A stretch of DNA of 64,000 nucleotides from Streptomyces xanthophaeus. Lineage in GTDB: Bacteria; Actinomycetota; Actinomycetes; Streptomycetales; Streptomycetaceae. The notes beneath the pieces are model-generated. The model worked only from the letters and a program-made list of their open reading frames with translations, made no database searches and had not been told where the DNA came from. How positions within the stretch are numbered: the stretch's first letter is position 1; every line of letters starts with the position of its first letter. Both the position numbers and the translations under genes were made by a program. Below, piece by piece: positions 44,102-52,600 of the stretch. Location of the stretch: contig NZ_JOFT01000014.1 in assembly GCF_000725805.1 (NCBI RefSeq), positions 248,001 to 312,000 of the forward strand, in the 5' to 3' direction.

Positions 44102-44530
44102 TCAGGAACGCCCTGGCGGAAGCAGAGGTTCCAACTCGTCCCAGCGGTTGATCTCGCATCCGTTGGTCCGCCGGAAGGTGGCGTCCACCTTGCGTCCGTC
44201 CCAGGTTCCGGTGATCCGGGCGGTCGCCGGACCCCCGTGCTGGAGGCTGCAGGCCTGCCGGTCGGAGACGGGGGCGAAGGGGTCCTTCCTCTCCTTGGTC
44301 AGCTGGTCCAGCCGGGCGCAGGACTCCACCTTCCAGGGGTGGTCACCGCCCACCGGATCGCACTCCAGCCGGTACTCCCGGTCCAGCCGGGGGTTGCCCG
44401 TGGCGGACATGGCGATGGTGAGGCGGTCGGGGGTCTCCAGCAGCTCTCCGAGCCGGCTCAGCGGTGGCAGTGGCCCGGCAGCCGCGGCGGCGAGGGCTGA
44501 GGTGACGGCGAAGGCGGCGAGACGCAGCAT
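44102..44530 (-). CDS. Secreted subtilisin-inhibitor-like (SSI family) protein
   Basis: The 142-residue protein has a signal peptide (about 1-20) and SSI-like spacing of four Cys (L-E-C-D-P, E-S-C-A-R-L, Q-A-C-S-L, N-G-C-E-I), with G-T-W-D-G-R-K-V and R-T-N-G-C-E as in the SSI core. SSI proteins inhibit extracellular serine proteases. The reactive loop after the third Cys reads S-L-Q-H-G-G instead of the typical C-P-M-V-Y, so specificity or activity may differ. Two protease genes lie elsewhere in the window. Confidence 0.8.
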   Translation of the reverse strand: MLRLAAFAVTSALAAAAAGPLPPLSRLGELLETPDRLTIAMSATGNPRLDREYRLECDPVGGDHPWKVESCARLDQLTKERKDPFAPVSDRQACSLQHGGPATARITGTWDGRKVDATFRRTNGCEINRWDELEPLLPPGRS

Positions 44531-44715
44531 GAGGCACTCCAGGTCGTCCGTACGTCGTACGCGGTGCCCAACGACGGGCGTCCGCCTACGTTGCGTCCCG
44601 GGGGCATTAAGGCTTTGCTCTCCGCCCGCTCGTCCTAGTACCGTGGGAGCGGATTGGTGACCGGCCCTGCGCCTGTGTCATCATCTGCACGCACCTTCGT
44701 ACGCGAGGGTGTGCT

Positions 44716-44806
44716 GGAGGCGTCGCCTAGTCCGGTCTATGGCGCCGCACTGCTAATGCGGTTTGGGGCTTACCCCCCATCGAGGGTTCAAATCCCTCCG
44801 CCTCCG
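44716..44806 (+). tRNA. tRNA-Ser (anticodon GCU)
   Basis: Acceptor stem GGAGGCG/CGCCTCC, anticodon GCT at 44752-44754 in the loop CTGCTAA, a long variable arm and GGTTCAAATCC. CCA is not encoded. Confidence 0.95.
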
Positions 44807-44814
44807 CACTTCAC

Positions 44815-44844
44815 GAAGCCCCGGTCCGTATGGACCGGGGCTTC
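44815..44844 (+). terminator. Terminator of tRNA-Ser(GCU)
   Basis: The 13-bp perfect stem GAAGCCCCGGTCC/GGACCGGGGCTTC has a 4-base loop and is followed by a short T-containing tail. Confidence 0.88.
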
Positions 44845-45032
44845 GGTGCGTTTCCGGCCCGGCTGCGACCTGTGTACGACCCAGGGCGCCTGGCCGGACC
44901 CAACTGGACGATCTTCTTCCAGGCCGTTTCCGCAGGTCAGCGGTGGTTTAGCTAATGGATTTCGCGTCCCGGCGAGGTCCATGTATTGTTGTTCTCGCAA
45001 GGCCAACGGGGCGCAAAACCCCAGCAAGCCAA

Positions 45033-45105
45033 GCACTCGTAGCTTAACGGATAGAGCATCTGACTACGGATCAGAAGGTTGCAGGTTCGAATCCTGCCGA
45101 GTGCA
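45033..45105 (+). tRNA. tRNA-Arg (anticodon ACG)
   Basis: Acceptor GCACTCG/CGAGTGC, anticodon ACG at 45066-45068 in the loop CTACGGA, and T-loop GGTTCGAATCC. The first anticodon A is expected to be converted to inosine by TadA, whose gene is partly at the right edge of the window. CCA is not encoded. Confidence 0.95.
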
Positions 45106-45112
45106 CAGCAGA

Positions 45113-45146
45113 CCAGAGGCCCCGGACGAAAGTCCGGGGCCTCTGG
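45113..45146 (+). terminator. Terminator of tRNA-Arg
   Basis: The 15-bp perfect stem CCAGAGGCCCCGGAC/GTCCGGGGCCTCTGG with a GAAA loop is followed by CGTTTTC. Confidence 0.92.
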
Positions 45147-45241
45147 CGTTTTCCCGCACCGGGTGACCGGTTCGTGATTCGCTCCTGCGGGGCCGGCCCA
45201 CTCATGTGGCCCTCCCGCCCCGCGCATGCGAGGAGCAGAGA

Positions 45242-45904
45242 GTGACCGTCCACCTCGCGGAGCCGCTGACCGGCGAGCTCCCCGTCCCCGAACGTGTCTG
45301 GTACGCGTCGTACGGCTCCAACATGCACATGGACCGGCTGACCGCGTACCTCGCGGGAGGGACGCCGCCCGGCGCGACGCGGACGTATCCGGGGTGCCGG
45401 GACCACCGGGCGCCGGAGCGTTCCCTCGCCGTCGAACTCGCCGGGTGCCTCTACTTCGCGACGGAGTCCCCCGTGTGGACCGGCGGCAGGGGCTTCTACG
45501 ACCCGGAGGCGCCCGGGCGTATGAGGGCGCGCGCCCATCTGGTGACCGTGGGCCAGCTGTCGGACGTGGCGGCGCAGGAGATGTACCGGGAGCCGGGGGC
45601 GGACGTCGACCTGACCAGGGCGCTGTGTGAGGGGCGCGACCGATTGGGTGCGGGCCGGTACGAGACGCTCATCTGCCCGGGGACGATCGAGGGGATCCCC
45701 GTGCTGACCTTCACCGCGCCGTGGAGCTCCCGGGAGGTCGATCCGCTCATGCCGTCGGCCGCGTACCTGAGGTACCTGGCCGGGGGGCTGCTGGAATCGG
45801 GTCCTTGGGCAGAGCGGGACATCGCCGACTACCTGGCGTCCTGCCCGGGGGCGGCTGGGAACTGGACCTCGGACCAGGTGCTGGAGCTGCTCACGGGGGG
45901 CTGA
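45242..45904 (+). CDS. GGCT-fold (gamma-glutamylcyclotransferase-like) protein
   Basis: The 220-residue cytoplasmic protein has the AIG2/GGCT N-terminal signature W-Y-A-S-Y-G-S-N-M (about 19-27). Streptomyces homologues are often labelled histone deacetylase, for which there is no visible metal site. Family members cyclise gamma-glutamyl groups, but the exact catalytic Glu is not clear here. GTG 45242 follows GAGGAG at good spacing, and this decides the start. Confidence 0.82.
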   Translation: MTVHLAEPLTGELPVPERVWYASYGSNMHMDRLTAYLAGGTPPGATRTYPGCRDHRAPERSLAVELAGCLYFATESPVWTGGRGFYDPEAPGRMRARAHLVTVGQLSDVAAQEMYREPGADVDLTRALCEGRDRLGAGRYETLICPGTIEGIPVLTFTAPWSSREVDPLMPSAAYLRYLAGGLLESGPWAERDIADYLASCPGAAGNWTSDQVLELLTGG

Positions 45905-46079
45905 TCGCGCGGGGGCTGTCAGCCGCGCGCGATGGTGCCGGGCGGGTCTCCTCCTTGGTGGGGAGGGGGTCCCCCGGAGGTTGTCAGGGGTGATCTGGCT
46001 CTGTGGGGTGACGTGGACCAGCGGGGGGCCTGGCTAGTGTTTCGGGAGATGGACCGAAGCTGAGGAAGAGGGGGCTCCC

Positions 46080-46445
46080 ATGGGGCTGTTCGGGAATGCG
46101 CACACCGTCGACCAGGCGTCGGCGCAGCGGGACTACGCGCGGCTGCTGGGGCACGGGGAGCAGGTGCATGCGGCGTACGTGCTGATCCGGGACACGATCC
46201 TGTTCACGGACCGGCGGCTGGTCTTCGTCGACAAGCAGGGGATCACGGGCAAGAAGGTGGAGTACCACTCCGTCCCGTACCGGAGCATCACGCACTTCTC
46301 CGTCGAGACTGCGGGGCACTTCGATCTCGATGCCGAGCTCAAGATCTGGATATCCGGCAGTGCGACGCCCCTGGAGAAGACCTTCACCAAGGGCGTCGAC
46401 ATCTACGAGGTCCAGGCGATCCTGACGCAGTTCGTCGCCCGCTAG
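46080..46445 (+). CDS. Bacterial PH-domain protein (YvbH/bPH type)
   Basis: The 121-residue protein consists entirely of a bacterial PH-like fold: strands around I-L-F-T-D-R-R-L-V-F-V-D and P-Y-R-S-I-T-H-F-S-V-E-T, then L-K-I-W-I. Its cellular role is unknown; some family members sit with stress or membrane proteins. It overlaps the convergent lactonase gene by 4 bp at the stop codons. Confidence 0.88.
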   Translation: MGLFGNAHTVDQASAQRDYARLLGHGEQVHAAYVLIRDTILFTDRRLVFVDKQGITGKKVEYHSVPYRSITHFSVETAGHFDLDAELKIWISGSATPLEKTFTKGVDIYEVQAILTQFVAR

Positions 46446-47353
46446 CGGACCCGGGGGAGGCCGGTCACCGACATCACCAGGGAGTAGAGGGAGGTGGTGG
46501 CGGTGATGAACAGGCGGTTGTTCTTGGGGCCGCCGAAGGCGATGTTCGAGACGGGTTCGGGGACGCGGACGCGGCCGGTCAAGGTGCCGTCCTGGGCGTA
46601 GCAGTGGACGCCGGAGGCCATCGCGGCCGCCCACAGGCGCCCTTGGTCGTCGAAGCGGATGTTGTCGACCGAGGGGCAGTCGGTGAAGACCCGGTCGCCG
46701 GTCAGGGAGCCGTCGTCGGTGACCTTGAAGGCGCGGATGTGGCCGGCCCGGGTGTCCGCCGCGTAGAGCTCGCTCTCGTCGGGGGAGAAGGCGAGGCCGT
46801 TCGGGCCGAGGAAGCCGTCTGCCACCATGCGGACCGCGCCGGTGGCGGGGTCGGCCCGGTAGAGGTTGCAGGCGCCGATCTCGCTGGGTGCGCGCAGGCC
46901 CTCGTAGTCGCTGGTGATGCCGAAGTCCGGGTCGGAGAACCAGACCGAGCCGTCGGAGTGGACCACGGCGTCGTTCGGGCTGTTGAGCCGCTTGCCGTCG
47001 AAGCGGTCGGCGATGACGGTGAGGGTGCCGTCCGGCTCGGTGCGGGTGACGCGCCGGTTGCCCTGCTCGCAGGTGATCAGGCGGCCTTCGCGGTCCAGGG
47101 TGTTGCCGTTGGGGTGGCCGGCCGGGGAGCGGAAGACGGAGACGGCTCCGGTGGCCTCGTCCCAGCGCAGCATCCGGTCGTTGGGGATGTCGCTCCACAC
47201 CAGCTGCCGCCAGGCCGGCAGGTAGAGCGGCCCTTCGGCCCAGCGGCAGTCGTCGTACAGCCGGTCCAGGCGGGCGTCGCCGTTGGCGCAGCGTCCGGTA
47301 CGGAACCGGTCGTCCAGAATCTCGTACAAGGTGAGATCGGCTATGCCAAACAT
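46442..47353 (-). CDS. SMP-30/gluconolactonase-family lactonase
   Basis: The 303-residue beta-propeller protein has metal ligands of the SMP-30 family: Glu in W-A-E-G-P, Asn/Asp in N-S-P-N-D-A and a C-terminal Asp in S-P-D-E-S or S-V-D-N-I-R. It hydrolyses sugar lactones such as gluconolactone; the true substrate is unknown. It has no signal peptide. It is divergent from an Lrp/AsnC regulator with a 107-bp shared control region. Confidence 0.92.
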   Translation of the reverse strand: MFGIADLTLYEILDDRFRTGRCANGDARLDRLYDDCRWAEGPLYLPAWRQLVWSDIPNDRMLRWDEATGAVSVFRSPAGHPNGNTLDREGRLITCEQGNRRVTRTEPDGTLTVIADRFDGKRLNSPNDAVVHSDGSVWFSDPDFGITSDYEGLRAPSEIGACNLYRADPATGAVRMVADGFLGPNGLAFSPDESELYAADTRAGHIRAFKVTDDGSLTGDRVFTDCPSVDNIRFDDQGRLWAAAMASGVHCYAQDGTLTGRVRVPEPVSNIAFGGPKNNRLFITATTSLYSLVMSVTGLPRVR

Positions 47354-47375
47354 CGTTCCCCCTGAGAGTATTTAG

Positions 47376-47390
47376 CCGAAGCTTGTTCGG
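47376..47390. promoter_or_regulatory. Possible Lrp/AsnC operator between divergent genes
   Basis: Perfect CCGAA-N5-TTCGG palindrome in the 107-bp gap between the lactonase and the AsnC-type regulator. Lrp-family proteins often control their divergent neighbour and themselves. Confidence 0.45.
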
Positions 47391-47460
47391 TGTGATGGTG
47401 AGATTGCCGGATCGGGTACCTTCCTCGCAAGAGCCAACGGGCTCATGAGAGGAAGATCGC

Positions 47461-47895
47461 GTGGACGACATCGACCGGGCGCTGGTCCTGCGCCTGCAGG
47501 AGGACGCGGGTCAGTCGTACGCCGCTCTCGGCACCGCCGTCGGGCTCTCGGCCGGAGCCACCCATGAGCGGGTGCGCAAGCTGCGCGAGCGCGGGGTCAT
47601 CCTGCGGACCACCGTCGACGTGGACCCGGCCGCGGTCGGGAGCGGGGTCCTCGCCTATGTGATGGTCGATTCCAACGCCTGGATGGGCGAGTCCGCTGGG
47701 GCCTTCGAGGCGATCCCGGAGATCCAGGAGGCGCACATCATCGCGGGCAGTGCCTCGGTGCTGGTGAAGGTGCGTACGGCCTCCACCGGGCAGTTGCAGG
47801 ACGTCCTGCGCCGCCTCTACGCCATCGACGGGGTCAGTGGGACGCATGCCACCGTCGTCCTGGAGACCTTCTTCGAGCGGCCGCTCCCGCTGTGA
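47461..47895 (+). CDS. Lrp/AsnC-family transcriptional regulator
   Basis: The 144-residue protein has an N-terminal HTH (about 1-55: L-V-L-R-L-Q-E-D-A...V-G-L-S-A-G-A-T-H-E-R-V) and a C-terminal RAM ligand-binding domain with V-L-V-K-V-R-T and the G-V-S-G-T-H-A tail. It may respond to an amino acid or a related metabolite. GTG start; the following gene starts inside its stop (GTGA), so the two are coupled. Confidence 0.92.
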   Translation: MDDIDRALVLRLQEDAGQSYAALGTAVGLSAGATHERVRKLRERGVILRTTVDVDPAAVGSGVLAYVMVDSNAWMGESAGAFEAIPEIQEAHIIAGSASVLVKVRTASTGQLQDVLRRLYAIDGVSGTHATVVLETFFERPLPL

Positions 47896-48773
47896 GCTGG
47901 TGGTGCACCGGGATCCGGTGGCAGGGAGGCCGGCCCGCCATCGGGTGGCTCGGTGAGGGGCGCGAGGAGCGGGCGAGCGTGCTCACGTACGGCCGGCAGC
48001 TGGCCTTCGTCGCGCGCGGCGAGCGGCACTGCCTCGGCGTACGGCGGGCCGGCAAGCGCACCGCCTGTCCCACGGCCGCAGCCGTGCCCGCCCGGGCCGG
48101 GAACGCGCAGTGCCCCGAATGCGCCCGCCTGGACCGGTCGTTCTCGGTGGCCGCCGACACCAACGCGGCGGATCCGCGCACCTACCGGGTGTACCTGGCC
48201 TGGTTCGGGCCCGGCATGGTCAAGGTCGGCATCACCGCCGAGGAGCGGGGGCCGGCCCGGCTGCTGGAGCAGGGTGCGGTGACCTGGACGTGGCTGGGGC
48301 GCGGGCCGCTGATGGCCGCCCGCCGTACCGAGGAACTGCTGCGGGCGGCCCTCGGCGTGCCCGACCGGATCGCCTACGCCCGTAAGCGGGCCGTACGGGG
48401 ACACCTGCCGGCCGCGTCCGGACGGGCCCGGGAGGTCGCCGAGCTGCACGCCCGGGCGGGTGCGCTGGCGGGGTGGCCGGAGTCGCTGGAGCGGCTGGAG
48501 TGCGAGATCACCGACCATGCCGAGCCGTTCGGGCTGGACGGACTGCCCCTGCCCGCCCGGGTGATCGCGCACATGGTGCCCGGCGGAGCGGTGGCGGGGC
48601 AGCTGGTGGGTGCGGCCGGGCCCGATCTGCACTTCGCGGACGGGCTAGTGGTCGACACCCGGCTGCTGGCCGGCTGGGAACTCCTGGCTCCCGGGGACGA
48701 ACCGGTCACCGCGGTCCCCGTGGCGGAGATCCCCTCGGTCGGTACGACGGACGGGCAGGAAGGGCTGTTCTGA
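47892..48773 (+). CDS. DUF2797 domain protein
   Basis: The 293-residue cytoplasmic protein belongs to DUF2797, recognised from G-x-R-C/T-A-C-P...N-A-Q-C-P-E-C (a possible zinc site near 50-90) and the GIY-YIG-like segment Y-R-V-Y-L-A-W-F-G-P-G-M-V-K-V-G-I-T. No function is established. It is translationally coupled to the AsnC regulator. Confidence 0.88.
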   Translation: MSWWCTGIRWQGGRPAIGWLGEGREERASVLTYGRQLAFVARGERHCLGVRRAGKRTACPTAAAVPARAGNAQCPECARLDRSFSVAADTNAADPRTYRVYLAWFGPGMVKVGITAEERGPARLLEQGAVTWTWLGRGPLMAARRTEELLRAALGVPDRIAYARKRAVRGHLPAASGRAREVAELHARAGALAGWPESLERLECEITDHAEPFGLDGLPLPARVIAHMVPGGAVAGQLVGAAGPDLHFADGLVVDTRLLAGWELLAPGDEPVTAVPVAEIPSVGTTDGQEGLF

Positions 48774-48885
48774 GCGGTCCGGGCGGGCGGGAGACGGCCG
48801 GGCAAGGTCAAATCTTGGATCCCTTCGGGCGTGAGGGCCGGATTCCTGTGGACAGGCCGGGGGCGCGCCGCTGAGGGTGGTGGTC

Positions 48886-49230
48886 ATGAGCATCCAGCCC
48901 GTACAGGCATTCGAACCGCCGTACCTGATGGCGGTCTTCACCAGCGTGCGCACCTCTGAGGACGCAGACAGCGGCTACCTGGAGACGCTCGCCCGGATGG
49001 GCGAGATCGTCCGCGCGAACCCGGGCTTCCTCGGCTACGAGTCCGCGCGCAACCCCGGCGGCCTGGGCATCACCGTCGCCTACTTCCGCGACCACGCCTC
49101 CCTCACGCAGTGGCGGGAGGACCTGGAGCACCAGGCGGCCATGAAGGCGGGCCGCGCCCAGTGGTACGAGAGCTACACCCTGCACGTCGCGACCGTCGAG
49201 CGGAGCCACGGCTTTGTCCGCAACGGCTGA
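48886..49230 (+). CDS. Small ABM-domain (antibiotic biosynthesis monooxygenase-like) protein
   Basis: The 114-residue protein is one ferredoxin-like ABM domain: A-V-F-T-S-V-R-T, F-L-G-Y-E-S-A-R, Y-F-R-D-H-A-S-L-T-Q-W. It lacks a signal peptide. Members cleave heme, oxidise quinoid substrates or have no known activity. The ATG at 48886 is preferred to a GTG three codons earlier. Its end overlaps the next gene by 17 bp. Confidence 0.88.
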   Translation: MSIQPVQAFEPPYLMAVFTSVRTSEDADSGYLETLARMGEIVRANPGFLGYESARNPGGLGITVAYFRDHASLTQWREDLEHQAAMKAGRAQWYESYTLHVATVERSHGFVRNG

Positions 49231-50095
49231 GGCGGTCCGCGCCTTCCGGGAACGGCTCGCACTGCCCGGACTGGTCGACGTGCACACCCACTTCATGCCC
49301 GAGCGGGTCCTCGACAAGGTCTGGGACTACTTCGACGCGGTCGGCCCGCTGACGGGCGTCGAATGGCCCATCACCTACCGGCACGAGGAAGAACAGCGCG
49401 TCGCGCTCCTGCGGGAGTTCGGGGTCCGGGCCTTCACCGCCATGCTCTACCCCCACAAACCGGCGATGGCCGCCTGGCTCAACGCCTGGTCCGCCGACTT
49501 CGCCGCACGCACCCCCGACTGCCTGCACACCGCGACCTTCTACCCGGAGGAGGGCGCGAGCGCGTACGTCGGCCGCGCCGTCGACGCCGGGGCCAGGATC
49601 TTCAAGTCCCATCTGCAGGTCGGCGGGTACGACCCGAACGACGGCCTGCTGGACGCGGTGTGGGGGCTGCTCGCCGACGCCGGGGTCCCCACGGTGATCC
49701 ACTGCGGTTCGGGACCCGTCCCGGGCAAGCACACCGGGCCCGAACCGATCGCCCGGCTGCTGGCCCGCCATCCGCGGCTGCCGCTGGTCATCGCCCACAT
49801 GGGCATGCCCGAGTACACGGACTTCCTCGACCTCGCCGACCGTTACGACCAGGTGCGCCTCGACACCACCATGGCCTTCACCGACTTCTCCGAGCAGTTC
49901 AGCGGCTTCCCGCAGGAAGAGCTCGGCAGGCTGGCGGACCTCGGCGACCGGATCCTCCTCGGTACCGACTTCCCGAACATCCCCTACCCGTACGAGCACC
50001 AGCTCGCCGCTCTCGAACGGCTCGGCCTCGGGGTCGACTGGCTGCGCGCGGTCTGCCACGACAACGGAGCACGCCTCTTCCGCCTCGACGGCTGA
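49214..50095 (+). CDS. Amidohydrolase family (ACMSD-like) protein
   Basis: The 293-residue TIM-barrel enzyme has the metal motif V-D-V-H-T-H-F (about 17-23), H-C-G-S, H-M-G-M-P-E-Y and T-D-F-P-N-I-P near the end, as in decarboxylase/amidohydrolase-2 proteins. The only start that keeps the first metal motif is TTG 49214, inside the previous gene's coding region; this overlap suggests co-translation with the ABM protein. The substrate is unknown. Confidence 0.9.
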   Translation: MSATAEAVRAFRERLALPGLVDVHTHFMPERVLDKVWDYFDAVGPLTGVEWPITYRHEEEQRVALLREFGVRAFTAMLYPHKPAMAAWLNAWSADFAARTPDCLHTATFYPEEGASAYVGRAVDAGARIFKSHLQVGGYDPNDGLLDAVWGLLADAGVPTVIHCGSGPVPGKHTGPEPIARLLARHPRLPLVIAHMGMPEYTDFLDLADRYDQVRLDTTMAFTDFSEQFSGFPQEELGRLADLGDRILLGTDFPNIPYPYEHQLAALERLGLGVDWLRAVCHDNGARLFRLDG

Positions 50096-50164
50096 GCGGC
50101 CTTTCTCAGGAGATTCACAGGAAGGGACAAGAACGCTCTCAGAGGTACCGGCCAGCGTGGTCGC

Positions 50165-50932
50165 ATGACTGCGACGACCACTTCCCACGCGTCCACGTCC
50201 ACCGGCAACCCCGCGGCCCTGGTGCGGCCGGACGGCGGCCCCTGCCGGGTGCTCGTCGTCGACGACGAGGCCTCGCTCTCCGAGCTGCTGTCCATGGCCC
50301 TGCGCTACGAGGGCTGCCAGGTCCGCAGCGCGGGAGACGGGGCGGCCGCGGTGCGGGCGGCGCGGGAGTTCCGGCCGGACGTAGTGGTCCTCGACATCAT
50401 GCTTCCGGACATGGACGGACTGGCCGTCCTCGGCCGGCTCCGCCGGGAGCTCCCGCAGGTTCCCGTGCTGTTCCTGACCGCGCGGGACTCCGTCGAGGAC
50501 CGGATCGCGGGTCTGACGGCGGGCGGCGACGACTACGTCACCAAGCCGTTCAGCCTGGAAGAGGTCGTGGCGCGGCTGCGCGGGCTGGTCCGGCGTTCGG
50601 GCGCGGCGCAGGCGGCGCGCGGAGGCTCGGTGCTGGCCGTCGGTGACCTGCGGCTCGACGAGGACAGCCACGAGGTGACCCGGGCCGGCCAGGAGATCCA
50701 CCTGACCGCCACCGAGTTCGAGCTGCTGCGCTACCTGATGCGCAACCCGCGGCGCGTGCTCAGCAAGGCGCAGATCCTGGACCGGGTCTGGTCCTACGAC
50801 TTCGGCGGCCAGGCCAACGTGGTCGAGCTGTACATCTCCTACCTGCGGCGCAAGCTGGAGAGCGGCCCCGGACTGCCGTCCATGATCCACACCCGGCGCG
50901 GGGCCGGCTACCTGATCAAGCCGGCCGACTAG
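50165..50932 (+). CDS. OmpR-family response regulator
   Basis: The 255-residue protein has a Ser/Thr-rich start, then a receiver domain with acidic D-D-E, phospho-Asp in V-V-L-D-I-M-L-P and Lys in V-T-K-P-F. A winged helix follows (L-T-A-T-E-F-E-L-L-R-Y-L-M...Y-I-S-Y-L-R-R-K-L-E). The 69-bp leader contains two TCTCAG direct repeats (near 50104 and 50137), which could be its own binding site. It controls, with the coupled kinase, an operon for cell-envelope glycosylation. Confidence 0.94.
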   Translation: MTATTTSHASTSTGNPAALVRPDGGPCRVLVVDDEASLSELLSMALRYEGCQVRSAGDGAAAVRAAREFRPDVVVLDIMLPDMDGLAVLGRLRRELPQVPVLFLTARDSVEDRIAGLTAGGDDYVTKPFSLEEVVARLRGLVRRSGAAQAARGGSVLAVGDLRLDEDSHEVTRAGQEIHLTATEFELLRYLMRNPRRVLSKAQILDRVWSYDFGGQANVVELYISYLRRKLESGPGLPSMIHTRRGAGYLIKPAD

Positions 50933-52575
50933 TGCCGATCCGCCCGCCCGGCAGGCCCCGCACGCCCCGCGCACCCGGCGCCCCCGTCACGCCCCGCAGG
51001 GCCCGTACGTTCCGCAGCGGCCGCACGTTCCGCCTGCGACCGTCTCGGCGGCTGCCGTGGCGGCGGCCCTGGTCGCTGCGGGCCCGGCTCGTCTTCGCCG
51101 CGGTCGCGCTGATCGCCGTGGTCGGCGCTGCCATCGGCACGGTCACCACCCTCGCCCTGCGCTCCTATCTGGTGGGACAGCTGGACGAAGAGCTGCACAC
51201 GGCCGTGAGCATGGCCGCCCGTGGTCCCGGCGCGGCCAAGGCGGGCCGCGACGGCAGCCTCGCCTTCGTCCTGGCCCCCGGCACCCCGCTGGGCACCGCA
51301 GGGATCCGCCTCGACCCGGACGGCCAGGCCACGGGCGCCCGCAGCGTTCCGGCCGAGGGCCCCGACCGTGACCACCGGGTGTCGCTCACGCCCGCCCAGA
51401 CCGAGGCCCTCGTCCGGGCCGCCAAGAAGCTGGGCCCCGGCACGGGCAGGGGTCCGGCCGACGTGGACCTGCCCGGGCTCGGCGCGTACCGGCTGCTCAC
51501 CGCTCCCGACGGCAGCCTGGCCCTGGCCTTCCCGCTGGCCGGGGTCGACCGCACCGTGGGGACCTTGGTCGCGGTGGAGGTCTGCGTCACCCTGGCCGGT
51601 CTGATCGCGGCCTCCCTGGCAGGGCAGGCGCTGGTCGGGGTGGCCCTGCGCCCGCTGCACCGGGTGGCCGCCACCGCCACCCGGGTATCCGAACTCCCCC
51701 TGCACAGCGGCGAACCCGCACTCCACGAACGGGTCCCGGACGCCGAGGCGGACCCCCGGACCGAGGTGGGCCAGGTCGGCGCGGCGCTGAACCGGATGCT
51801 GGGCCACGTCTCCTCCGCGCTCACGGCCCGCCAGCAGAGCGAGACCCGGGTACGGCAGTTCGTCGCCGACGCCAGCCACGAGCTGCGCACCCCGCTCGCC
51901 TCGATCCGCGGATACGCCGAGCTGACCCGGCGGGGACGGGAGGAGCCGGGCCCCGACACCCGGCACGCCCTCGGCCGCATCGAGTCCGAGGCGACCCGGA
52001 TGACCGGCCTGGTCGAGGACCTGCTGCTGCTGGCCCGGCTCGACGCCGGCCGCCCGCTGTCCCGCGTCGACACCGACCTCGCGCCCCTCGTCGTCGACGC
52101 CCTCAGCGATGCGCGGGCCGCCGGCCCCGGCCACCACTGGCGGCTGCGGCTCCCCGACGAGCCCGCGCCGGTGAGCGCCGACCCGGCCGGGATCCAGCAG
52201 GTCCTGGTCAACCTCCTTGCCAACGCCCGGACGCACACCCCGCCCGGCACCACGGTCACCGCCCATGTTTCACGTGAAACATCCGCCGTCCGGCTGCGGA
52301 TCGAGGACGACGGCCCCGGCATCCCGCCCGCCCTGCTCCCCCACGTCTTCGAGCGCTTCGCCCGCGGAGACGCCTCCCGTTCCCGGGCGGCGGGCTCCAC
52401 CGGCCTCGGGCTCGCCATCGTCCAGGCCGTGGTGGGCGCACACGGCGGCCGGGTCGACGTACGGAGCGAGCCCGGCCGGACCTGCTTCGAGGTGCTGCTG
52501 CCGCTGGCCGCTCAGCACCCGGCCTGCGCGGACCCGGACTCACAGACGGGGCACAGGCTCACCACACAGCGGTGA
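50932..52575 (+). CDS. Sensor histidine kinase with HAMP domain
   Basis: The 547-residue membrane kinase has a basic N-terminus, a first helix (about 55-78), an extracellular domain, a second helix (about 205-228) and a HAMP-like stretch. The catalytic core has D-A-S-H-E-L-R-T-P-L (phospho-His), the N-box L-L-A-N-A-R-T-H, D-D-G-P-G-I and G-L-G-L-A-I. GTG 50932 overlaps the regulator stop by 1 bp. A parS site between the N-box and G1 box reads V-S-R-E-T. Confidence 0.95.
   Translation: MPIRPPGRPRTPRAPGAPVTPRRARTFRSGRTFRLRPSRRLPWRRPWSLRARLVFAAVALIAVVGAAIGTVTTLALRSYLVGQLDEELHTAVSMAARGPGAAKAGRDGSLAFVLAPGTPLGTAGIRLDPDGQATGARSVPAEGPDRDHRVSLTPAQTEALVRAAKKLGPGTGRGPADVDLPGLGAYRLLTAPDGSLALAFPLAGVDRTVGTLVAVEVCVTLAGLIAASLAGQALVGVALRPLHRVAATATRVSELPLHSGEPALHERVPDAEADPRTEVGQVGAALNRMLGHVSSALTARQQSETRVRQFVADASHELRTPLASIRGYAELTRRGREEPGPDTRHALGRIESEATRMTGLVEDLLLLARLDAGRPLSRVDTDLAPLVVDALSDARAAGPGHHWRLRLPDEPAPVSADPAGIQQVLVNLLANARTHTPPGTTVTAHVSRETSAVRLRIEDDGPGIPPALLPHVFERFARGDASRSRAAGSTGLGLAIVQAVVGAHGGRVDVRSEPGRTCFEVLLPLAAQHPACADPDSQTGHRLTTQR
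52266..52281. other. parS site inside the sensor kinase gene
   Basis: Perfect TGTTTCACGTGAAACA within the ATPase domain coding region, in the V-S-R-E-T frame. Confidence 0.95.
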
Positions 52576-52600
52576 CAGGGCGGCCCGCGAGGGTCGACGC

